Assembly (NCBI GenBank): GCA_026397675.1
Contig: JAPLUH010000424.1
Location: 1 to 9,421 of the forward strand
DNA: 9,421 nt
Direction of reading: 5' to 3'
Source of the DNA: Verrucomicrobiota bacterium
Lineage (GTDB): Bacteria; Verrucomicrobiota; Verrucomicrobiia; Limisphaerales; UBA9464
Positions 1 through 5,239 of this stretch are shown one piece after another. The position numbers and the translations under genes were made by a program. Positions within the stretch are counted from its first letter, which is position 1; every line of letters starts with the position of its first letter. The notes beneath the pieces are model-generated. The model searched no databases. It saw only the letters and a list, made by a program, of their open reading frames with translations, and had not been told where the DNA came from.

Positions 1-487
1 ACCCCTTCTGGGCCGTCAAATAACTGACCACCAGCGCGACGGTCTGCGGTTGCTCCTCCTTGAGGAGATTGCAAATGGAGGTGGCATCGAGATCGATGAT
101 TTGCTGCATGGCAGCCACCGAGGTACGCCGAGTGCCCACGCGGCCGATAACCTCGGCTGCTTTGAAGAGACCCACTGCTTTCTCGAGCACCATCCGCGTG
201 TATTCGACCGATCCGCTGACCCCGGAATTGGCTTGAATGGCCATCTCCGTAAACTCCTTGAGCACGGAGGTCTGCTGCTCAACGGTCATCAGTGGTAAAT
301 TGACCATTTCCGATGAAACGAGTTCGCGTTCGTTGTCATCGAGACTCTTGAGCAAGATGCTGGCGCTCTCCTCGCCCAGCAGCACCAGTAGGGCTGCCAT
401 CTTCTGCGAGGGAGTGAGACGAACGGGACCTGTTGGAACGGTTTTCCCACGCAGCATGTCCCGGACGGCTGTTTCCATGCCGCTCAT
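1..487 (-). CDS. fliG: Flagellar motor switch protein FliG, N-terminal and middle part (cut by window edge)
   Basis: FliG forms the upper part of the cytoplasmic C-ring. It binds the C-terminal tail of FliF in the MS ring and receives torque from MotA. The visible 162 residues cover the N-terminal FliF-binding domain and the start of the middle domain. Recognisable stretches are QKMAALLVLLGEE (28-40), a helix-rich section to about 120, and EEQPQTVALVVSYL (144-157), which matches the EHPQ-type motif that contacts FliM; here Gln replaces the usual His. The torque-generating C-terminal domain lies beyond the left edge. The start is ATG at 487-485, overlapping the fliF stop as ATGA, and a strong AGGAGG sits seven bases upstream inside the end of fliF. 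A second in-frame ATG (codon 4) is less well placed. Identification rests on family motifs and the fliE-fliF-fliG order, and is very secure. Confidence 0.96.
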   Translation of the reverse strand, partial: MSGMETAVRDMLRGKTVPTGPVRLTPSQKMAALLVLLGEESASILLKSLDDNERELVSSEMVNLPLMTVEQQTSVLKEFTEMAIQANSGVSGSVEYTRMVLEKAVGLFKAAEVIGRVGTRRTSVAAMQQIIDLDATSICNLLKEEQPQTVALVVSYLTAQKG

Positions 488-1635
488 TCGCCGTCCTCCT
501 CAGGCTTGGCTGTGAGCCAAGCACGCGCGGCTTGAGTCATCTTTTGTGGGTTGTCCCGGATCAGGTCCTTGAGTACTTCGAGAGTGACACGTTCCGGACG
601 CTGTTTGCTCAATCCGAAGTCCATCTTCATCTTCTTCTTCTGCTCCTGGGCAGCCTCGTTGGCTTCATCCTCTTCATTGGTATCTGAGTCAGTTTTGGCT
701 GACGCAGGTGCGCCGGCCACCGCTGCCCCGACTCCTGCGGCCCCTGGAACGCCCCCAGCCATCACCATGCCGTTGGCCAGAATCATTTGCTGGCCTGCCA
801 TCAACTGGCCGACGGGGACACCGGCGGCGATCATCTCCTCAGAACCACGCCGCAGCATTCGCCAGAGCAAGAACAGGATCAGAATGGAACCCAGCAACAT
901 ACCACCCACGCGGGCCGCTTCGACACCCTTGAACCAGAGAGCGTCTCGATCCAACCGTGCGGTCTCCTCGATCTTGGGTTCTTCGTTGAAGGAGAGTTCC
1001 TCTACAGCCACATCTCCCAGAGCCTCGTCACCTTTCGGCAGACCCAGAGCGCGTTCTGCGGCCCGTTTGAGTTTATCCATGTCTAACTGGGTCCTCGGAA
1101 CAGCCTTGCGATCGGCTCCTTTGCCTTCGAAGCGTTGGTTCACGAACACCGCCGCACTCACCCTGCGGAGGCCACCGATGCCAGCGACGACATTGGTTTG
1201 GCTGCGGCTGACGTAGAAATCATCGGTCTGATCGAGTTTCTGAAGGCGGGAACCCAGAGTTCCGGCTGAATTCAAGTTTGTCCCGGTATTGGGGGCGACC
1301 CCAGCCACACCGCCAGCGACGGGATTTAGGGAATCGGTGGTCTCCTGCGTCCTCTTCTGGTTCTTGGGAACCGATCCGGCCGGATCATAGTATTCGGAAC
1401 TGCGCGTTACTGCGTCGAAAGAGATCTCAGCCGACACACGCACCACGGCCTGGCCCGGTCCAAGGATGGTCTCGAACATGGAGCGCAGTTTCTCAGTCAG
1501 GTACCGCTCAATATTTTTGCGCTGCTGCAACTGACCACTGACCGCCGAAGCCCCGCCGCCTTCATCGGAAGGCTCAGATAGAATCGCTCCGTAGTTGTCC
1601 ACCACGGTGACATCGCGAGCCTGCAAACCTTCCAC
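484..1635 (-). CDS. fliF: FliF C-terminal fragment (periplasmic beta-collar, second membrane helix, FliG-binding tail)
   Basis: This is the downstream half of the broken fliF, open from a GTG at 1635; that codon is probably just an internal Val of the original VEGLQ. It begins with VEGLQARDVTVVDNYGAILSE (1-21) and continues through the oligomerisation region (KNIERYLTEKLRSMFE, 40-55; VRVSAEISFD, 65-74). A Gly/Asn/Thr-rich loop follows (about 105-128), then RRVSAAVFVNQRF (157-169). The second membrane helix is at about 244-260. The cytoplasmic part has an odd Ala/Gly/Met/Val-rich stretch (about 269-313) and an acidic then Lys-rich stretch (314-337). It ends in the conserved FliG-binding tail, VLKDLIRDNPQKMTQAARAW (354-373). 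Without an N-terminal membrane helix or its own ribosome site it is unlikely to work alone. Confidence 0.8.
   Translation of the reverse strand: MEGLQARDVTVVDNYGAILSEPSDEGGGASAVSGQLQQRKNIERYLTEKLRSMFETILGPGQAVVRVSAEISFDAVTRSSEYYDPAGSVPKNQKRTQETTDSLNPVAGGVAGVAPNTGTNLNSAGTLGSRLQKLDQTDDFYVSRSQTNVVAGIGGLRRVSAAVFVNQRFEGKGADRKAVPRTQLDMDKLKRAAERALGLPKGDEALGDVAVEELSFNEEPKIEETARLDRDALWFKGVEAARVGGMLLGSILILFLLWRMLRRGSEEMIAAGVPVGQLMAGQQMILANGMVMAGGVPGAAGVGAAVAGAPASAKTDSDTNEEDEANEAAQEQKKKMKMDFGLSKQRPERVTLEVLKDLIRDNPQKMTQAARAWLTAKPEEDGE
495..500 (-). promoter_or_regulatory. Ribosome binding site of fliG
   Basis: A perfect AGGAGG on the minus strand lies inside the last codons of fliF, seven bases before the fliG ATG. 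It fixes the fliG start and indicates translational coupling through the ATGA overlap. It is notable because most genes in this window lack such a site. Confidence 0.75.
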
Positions 1636-2120
1636 GGAATTGGTTCGGGGAGAACGATCATCACCCGAGCACTCTCGACACCGTCGATTTGCTGCAGGGT
1701 GCGGGCCAATTCTCCCTGAAGGGCTCGGACATAATTGGCTTTTTGAACGAAGTCCGACATGCCGAAGGCCGGTCGGTCAAAAATTTCGAACCCCGTTCCG
1801 TCGGCCTTGGGCATGCCCTTGGCAGCGAGCTGAGCCCGCAGGGAATGAACTTGTTCGGCGGATACCTGGATCGCCGCTCCACCTGAGACAATGCGGTGAG
1901 GAACCTTTTGGGCTTCTAGGACACCAACAATCCGACCCACTTCAGCGGCGTCCAGTCGACCGTACAACAGGCGCCAATCGGTCCGGCCCCCGAGCAGCGC
2001 GACGGCGACACCGGCAATCACGATGCCGAGACCTGCCAAACCGAACAACACCTGCTGGGTGACGCTCAGTTTGGCGAGGATTTCTCGCACCTGCTTGGTC
2101 AGTTTTTCGACAACTTCCAT
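1497..2120 (-). CDS. fliF: FliF N-terminal fragment (first membrane helix and ring-building domains)
   Basis: This is the upstream half of the broken fliF. From ATG at 2120 the first 159 residues are genuine FliF: a short cytoplasmic N-terminus, a membrane helix at about 24-43, then the YscJ/FliF-type ring-building region with LYGRLD (52-57), a predicted hinge KVPHRI (72-77), FEIFDRPAFGMSDFVQKANYVRALQGELART (111-141) and GVESARVMIVLPE (147-159). After residue 159 the frame leaves the FliF sequence and adds about 48 unrelated residues before a stop at 1497-1499. A TTG four codons upstream (2132) is an alternative start. I prefer the ATG, but neither has a Shine-Dalgarno sequence. A 64-base gap separates it from fliE; the gap contains two copies of GCCCCCT and nothing else I can interpret. 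Confidence 0.8.
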   Translation of the reverse strand: MEVVEKLTKQVREILAKLSVTQQVLFGLAGLGIVIAGVAVALLGGRTDWRLLYGRLDAAEVGRIVGVLEAQKVPHRIVSGGAAIQVSAEQVHSLRAQLAAKGMPKADGTGFEIFDRPAFGMSDFVQKANYVRALQGELARTLQQIDGVESARVMIVLPEPIPWKVCRLAMSPWWTTTERFYLSLPMKAAGLRRSVVSCSSAKILSGT

Positions 2121-2184
2121 GGGTGAAATCAAAGGGGGCTTCTAGACTTGGACTCGGGTCTGCAATTGGATTTAGGGGGCGATC

Positions 2185-2526
2185 TCAGACCTGCATGCGC
2201 ATGAGTTCCTGATAGCCATCGAGCAGCTTATTGCGGACCTCCAGCATCAGCTGGAACGAAATACTGGCCTCCTCTGAGGAGATCATCACTTGATGCAACG
2301 GCACGTTTTGGCCGGAAAGCATGGCGCCGGTCGTTGCGGCGGAGGTCTTCTGACTGGCGTCGGTCTTCTGCACCATTTCGGAGAGCATGTCCCCAAATCG
2401 GGATCCGGGTGCTGCAACGGAAGTTTCGCCAGCGACACTGGAGGCCGTCCCAGCCGACTTGGCCATCGTGGGCCGTGCCCAGGCTGCGGCGAGATTACTG
2501 GAAAAGCTGTTGGTGATGGGAGTCAT
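2185..2526 (-). CDS. fliE: Flagellar hook-basal body protein FliE
   Basis: FliE is a small protein exported through the flagellar type III apparatus. It sits between the MS ring/export gate and the proximal rod. The 113-residue product has the usual family length and layout: a variable Ala/Ser/Thr-rich N-terminal half, GSRFGDMLSEM at 41-51, and the strongly conserved C-terminal helix pair. The latter includes NVPLHQVMISSEEASISFQL (74-93) and LEVRNKLLDGYQELMRMQV (95-113), which match the FliE signature with VRNK and a terminal YQE-x-MRMQV. Translation starts at ATG 2526. No Shine-Dalgarno sequence is visible in the 26 bases between the flgC stop and this start. Its position between flgC and fliF is the standard flgBC-fliE-fliFG order. 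Confidence 0.95.
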   Translation of the reverse strand: MTPITNSFSSNLAAAWARPTMAKSAGTASSVAGETSVAAPGSRFGDMLSEMVQKTDASQKTSAATTGAMLSGQNVPLHQVMISSEEASISFQLMLEVRNKLLDGYQELMRMQV

Positions 2527-2552
2527 GGTGGCGGGCTGGTGTCAGTCAGTGC

Positions 2553-2978
2553 TCAGCGCTTCCCAATGGAGAGGGCTTGTTGTGCCAAAGCCCGTCCGTT
2601 GCGCATGACGGCGATGTTGGCCTCATACGAACGGTTGGCGGAAATCAGGTCTGCCATCTCCTCGTGGATATTGATGGCGGGATACGCCACAAAACCTTCT
2701 TTGTCGGAGTCGGGATGACCGGGTTGGTAGACCCGGACGGCAGGGCGGGGGTCTTTAACGATTTCTAGCGTCGGTTCATTCTTAGCCGAAGACGATGACT
2801 GCGCTGCCATGGCATCGCCGAGGGCCGCCTTAAATCGGACTGACTGCCGCTGGTAAGGCCCGCCATCGGCGGTCTTTGTGGTGCGCGCATTGGCAATGTT
2901 CTGACTGATGATTTCCAGTCGAACTTGCTCGGCGCGGAGTCCCTGCGATGCGCTATTGGCTCCCGGAATAAGATTCAT
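2553..2978 (-). CDS. flgC: Flagellar proximal rod protein FlgC
   Basis: FlgC is a structural subunit of the periplasmic rod that links the MS ring to the hook. The 141 residues carry the N-terminal rod-family motif (EQVRLEIISQNIANARTT, 17-34), the FlgC-typical PYQRQSVRF (41-49) and the segment before VAYPAINIHEEMADLISA (97-114). The C-terminal rod helix is NRSYEANIAVMRNGRALAQQ (115-134). All are in the expected order and the length is normal for the family. The ATG at 2978-2976 overlaps the flgB stop as ATGA, and GGGAGG lies five bases upstream, so the start is well supported. It has no cleavable signal peptide, as expected for a protein exported by the flagellar apparatus. Confidence 0.96.
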   Translation of the reverse strand: MNLIPGANSASQGLRAEQVRLEIISQNIANARTTKTADGGPYQRQSVRFKAALGDAMAAQSSSSAKNEPTLEIVKDPRPAVRVYQPGHPDSDKEGFVAYPAINIHEEMADLISANRSYEANIAVMRNGRALAQQALSIGKR

Positions 2979-3358
2979 GACATCCTCCCGCTAATGGCGG
3001 CCCGAAGCCGGGACATGCGACCTGAAATCATTTGAACATGCAGGCTGTGCTCTAAACCGTTGTCCTGCATGGCAATCAACTCGTCGGTCAGGTTGACTGA
3101 ATTGCCATCGGGGGTCCGCGCTGGAGCGGACGAGTCGACCACAGCACTGGGCCGAAGCGTGTTCATTGTGGAAACATCCTGCCGACGGACCGCCTCAGAG
3201 AGCTGGCTGCGAAACTGAGCAGGGACGTCCATCCGCCGAAATCCGGGCGTCTCCAAATTGGCGATGTTCGACGCCAGGGCGCGCTGCCGTTCGACGCACG
3301 CATCCAGACTTCGCTTCTCCGCCATGTAATTGACGCTGCCAAACAGCGCTTCGGTCAT
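2975..3358 (-). CDS. flgB: Flagellar proximal rod protein FlgB
   Basis: FlgB is the rod subunit closest to the MS ring. The 127-residue product starts MTEALFGSVNYMAEKRSLDA, like other FlgB proteins (typically LFG-x-x-NY-x-x-x-x-x-x-LDA). It then shows the rod signature ALASNIANLETPGFRRMD (27-44), the FlgB-specific DGNSVNLTDELIAM (84-97) and a C-terminal rod helix. The C-terminus repeats ISGRMS (111-116 and 122-127) with different codons; the second copy also encodes the flgC ribosome site. The frame stays open upstream to 3589, but homology begins at the ATG at 3358. A sigma-54-like promoter just upstream would start transcription at about 3359, giving an almost leaderless message. It is the first gene of the minus-strand rod/MS-ring/switch operon. 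Confidence 0.94.
   Translation of the reverse strand: MTEALFGSVNYMAEKRSLDACVERQRALASNIANLETPGFRRMDVPAQFRSQLSEAVRRQDVSTMNTLRPSAVVDSSAPARTPDGNSVNLTDELIAMQDNGLEHSLHVQMISGRMSRLRAAISGRMS
2984..2989 (-). promoter_or_regulatory. Ribosome binding site of flgC
   Basis: GGGAGG on the minus strand, encoded by the final codons of flgB, is five bases before the flgC ATG. It supports coupled translation of flgB and flgC and confirms the flgC start. Confidence 0.7.
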
Positions 3359-3369
3359 ACCATCCCCGC

Positions 3370-3385
3370 AGCACGGGTCGTGCCA
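3370..3385 (-). promoter_or_regulatory. Candidate sigma-54 (RpoN) promoter for flgB-flgC-fliE-fliF-fliG
   Basis: The minus strand reads TGGCACG-ACCC-GTGCT. The sigma-54 consensus is TGGCACG-N4-TTGCW, so the -24 element is perfect, the spacing is exact, the invariant GG and GC are present, and one base (G for the first T of -12) differs. Counting 12 bases from the GC puts the transcription start near 3359, one base before the flgB ATG, which would make the mRNA essentially leaderless. The same bases form a 5-bp inverted repeat (GCACG-GGT-CGTGC, 3371-3383), so a repressor site is an alternative. Sigma-54 control of rod and basal-body genes is well known in other flagellated bacteria. Confidence 0.5.
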
Positions 3386-3404
3386 TAGATCCCTGGAGAA
3401 TGAT

Positions 3405-3420
3405 TGGCCTGCGAGTTGCT
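3405..3420 (+). promoter_or_regulatory. Candidate sigma-54 (RpoN) promoter for the Sel1 protein / fliA / motAB block
   Basis: The plus strand reads TGGCCTG-CGAG-TTGCT. Against TGGCACG-N4-TTGCW the -12 half is perfect, the -24 half differs at two positions, and the GG and GC dinucleotides are spaced correctly. It faces away from the flgB candidate, with 19 bases between the two -24 elements. The predicted start is about 3431, three bases before an ATG at 3434 and 21 before an ATG at 3452. That would exclude the TTG at 3404 as the start of the downstream gene. Confidence 0.42.
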
Positions 3421-3433
3421 GCGAGTTAGCGAG

Positions 3434-5239
3434 ATGTTGGTATCGCGAACAATGCAATCCACGGAGACCCGAGTGAAAAGGGCTCTGTCTGGACTTCTTG
3501 TGATTGCGATGCTCTCCGCGGTCGGTGGTTCGCTGTGGGCAGTCGATCCACCTATTGAGAAACCCGCACAACCCGCACAACCCGCTCAATCGGTTTTAAT
3601 CGCTGACGGACCCTCTCCGGCTCCCGGCAACGTCGCAGCCAGCGATGCGTTCCCGCCCATGGTGCAGGTTCCTGACACCGCTGGACCATCGGATGCGTCT
3701 TGGTCTTGGTTTAACGTCGGTTTATCCAACCAACTCAAACAGGTGACGGGTTCTGCCCCGATGTCTTTGGATGCCTATTCACGGGCGGCCCAGAGCCAGA
3801 GTTCACCTGCATTGGTGAATTTGGGGTACTTGCATGAGACGGGACGGGGAGTGCCCAAAGACATTGCCAAGGCCATGTCTTACTACCGGCAGGCCGCTGA
3901 ATTGGGAAATCCCGTGGCCCTCTATAACTTGGGGCGCAGCTATTACACCGGAACCAATGGATTGCCCTTGGACTGGTCTGCTGCCCGGAAATACCTGGAT
4001 CATGCGTCCGGTGAAGGACTCGTCGCCGCTCAGCACCTATTGGGACAACTTAATTTGGATCAAAACCAGGCGTCCAACGCAGTGGTTTGGTTCACCCGAG
4101 CTGCGGAGCACGGCTTTGTTCCTTCGATGTGCAGTTTGGCAAGCCTCTATCATTATGGTCGTGGAGCTCCGGTGGACCTGTCCCGGGCCATCCAATGGTA
4201 CCGCAGGGCAGCAGACTCTGATTTCGTGCCCGCCCAGTATCAATTGGGGGTGATCTACGATTCGGGAAGCAGTGTTCAGAATCCGGTCATGGCCGAGAAC
4301 TACCTGCGAAAGGCGGCCGAACACGGGCACCGCGAATCTCAGTACCTTCTGGGTCAGTATTACTACCGAGGGCGAGTCATGAAGCCGGACATGGCCGAGG
4401 CTTACCGTTGGTGGACTCTTTCTGAGGTGAGTGGTCTGGAGGTGGCCTCGGCCGCTCGACGTCAGTTGATGCGAATTATCGCCCCGATCGACTTGGATCG
4501 CGGACGGACCTTGGTGAACGAGTTCAAACCCGTTGCCTCAACCTTCCGGGACGACGGGGTGGCCGCCATTCAAGCCAACGCCCGGATGACCGATGAGATG
4601 CCGAGCGCCTTCGGAGCGGGTTTCATTGTGTCCGGAGCGGGGCATGTTCTGACCAGCGCCCGGCATGTATCCAGTTCTTCCCGCAACATTACAGTGAGCA
4701 TTGTCGGGGGCAAACTCCGGGCAACTCCCGTCAAGGTGGATCCAGTCCTGGGCTTGGCTATTATTCAAATCCAAGGTGGAGCCCGCTCGTTCCACTCGCT
4801 GGCTGTCCAGACCAACCGTAGTTCCATAAGACCCGGGTCTTGGGTGTTCTGCATGCACATGGAGCCGGGAGCCAGTTCGCGCGACACGCTTCAACCTAGC
4901 GCCCATCGATCCCGTATTGCTCGCAACTCTGGGCTCAAGGCCGATCCACGCTACTTTACGCTGTCAGACCGGATGCCCCTTTCCACGGTGGGAGCTGCGG
5001 TGCTCGATGTCTCGGGTCAGATCCTCGGAATCGTGACCGATCCCGCCCCTAAGTCTTACCCCAATTCCGGGGCCGTCGCTCTTTCAGCCCGCTACATTCA
5101 CGACTTCCTTCGCGTGAGTGGCATCACCGCCGAACCGGGGATGCAAGTCGAGGAGCGGGGTGAGGCAGCACCGCCCGCGCCGATGGTTGCCAATAACTCT
5201 CTGGTACACGTGACCACCTATTCATCATTGCTTCCATGA
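3434..5239 (+). CDS. Secreted Sel1-repeat protein with an inactive trypsin-like domain
   Basis: I do not recognise a named gene. The 601-residue product (from ATG 3434) has a basic N-terminus, a hydrophobic segment at about 17-35 and a likely signal-peptidase site after SLWA (36), so it should be exported to the periplasm. A Pro-rich linker with PAQ repeats follows (44-52). Six Sel1-like repeats span about 126-334 (ALVNLGYLHETGRGVPKD; ALYNLGRSYY; SLASLYHYGRGAPVD; AQYQLGVIYDSG; SQYLLGQYYYRG); such helical repeats act as protein scaffolds. From about 391 a trypsin/HtrA-type fold begins with AFGAGFIVSGAGHVLTSARH. His411 is kept. The catalytic Asp is Gly440 (DPVLGLAII, where DLA is expected) and the Ser is Val519 (STVGAAV in place of GNSGGP), so it should not cleave peptides. 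Alternative starts are TTG 3404, which has a GGAG, and ATG 3452. The stop overlaps the next gene as ATGA. Confidence 0.85.
   Translation: MLVSRTMQSTETRVKRALSGLLVIAMLSAVGGSLWAVDPPIEKPAQPAQPAQSVLIADGPSPAPGNVAASDAFPPMVQVPDTAGPSDASWSWFNVGLSNQLKQVTGSAPMSLDAYSRAAQSQSSPALVNLGYLHETGRGVPKDIAKAMSYYRQAAELGNPVALYNLGRSYYTGTNGLPLDWSAARKYLDHASGEGLVAAQHLLGQLNLDQNQASNAVVWFTRAAEHGFVPSMCSLASLYHYGRGAPVDLSRAIQWYRRAADSDFVPAQYQLGVIYDSGSSVQNPVMAENYLRKAAEHGHRESQYLLGQYYYRGRVMKPDMAEAYRWWTLSEVSGLEVASAARRQLMRIIAPIDLDRGRTLVNEFKPVASTFRDDGVAAIQANARMTDEMPSAFGAGFIVSGAGHVLTSARHVSSSSRNITVSIVGGKLRATPVKVDPVLGLAIIQIQGGARSFHSLAVQTNRSSIRPGSWVFCMHMEPGASSRDTLQPSAHRSRIARNSGLKADPRYFTLSDRMPLSTVGAAVLDVSGQILGIVTDPAPKSYPNSGAVALSARYIHDFLRVSGITAEPGMQVEERGEAAPPAPMVANNSLVHVTTYSSLLP
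3563..3589 (+). repeat. Three 9-base direct repeats encoding Pro-Ala-Gln
   Basis: CCCGCACAA occurs twice in tandem, followed by CCCGCTCAA with one base changed. Together they encode PAQPAQPAQ in the Pro-rich linker just after the predicted signal peptide. This kind of short in-frame repeat can change copy number by slippage without breaking the frame. Confidence 0.8.

Larger units (their letters stand above)
484..2120 (-). pseudogene. fliF: fliF, flagellar MS-ring protein, broken by an internal deletion with frameshift
   Basis: FliF is the membrane-embedded MS-ring protein on which the rod, the C-ring and the export gate are built. Both ends are well preserved, but they lie in two different minus-strand frames that meet near 1641-1646. 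In intact FliF, the segment after the IVLPE motif contains about 40-45 residues (the region usually ending in an AI-x-x-LVA motif) before VEGLQ-x-x-x-VTVVD. Here IVLPE is followed almost at once by NSVEGLQARDVTVVD in the other frame. The lost piece must therefore be 3n+1 bases, roughly 120-136. Apart from this point no stop or frameshift is seen, so the lesion is either recent or an assembly error. Genes on both sides are intact. Confidence 0.85.

Noticed and set aside
143..150. GCCGATAA on the plus strand, matching the -10 half of a sigma-28 promoter
   Set aside because: It is inside fliG, on the opposite strand, has no TAAA-type -35 element at the proper distance and no gene starts downstream of it in that direction.
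551..1216. A 221-codon open frame on the plus strand opposite fliF
   Set aside because: It lies wholly antisense to the conserved C-terminal half of FliF, has a low-complexity composition and no recognisable motif; it is a shadow of the FliF frame.
484..2120. fliF as a natural two-gene or programmed-frameshift arrangement
   Set aside because: A programmed frameshift would not remove about 40-45 conserved residues, and the second fragment has no ribosome site or plausible start of its own.
2121..2184. Two GCCCCCT copies between fliE and fliF as a regulatory repeat
   Set aside because: The copies are short, show no symmetry and match no known operator; chance is a sufficient explanation.
3404..3433. 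TTG at 3404 as the start of the Sel1 protein, supported by a GGAG just upstream
   Set aside because: It would make an unusually long N-terminus before the signal peptide and it overlaps the sigma-54-like promoter; ATG 3434 or 3452 is preferred, although this is not certain.
3359..3589. Upstream extension of the flgB frame to 3589 (204 codons)
   Set aside because: FlgB homology begins exactly at the ATG at 3358, the extension runs through the opposing gene's N-terminus, and it is upstream of the predicted flgB promoter.
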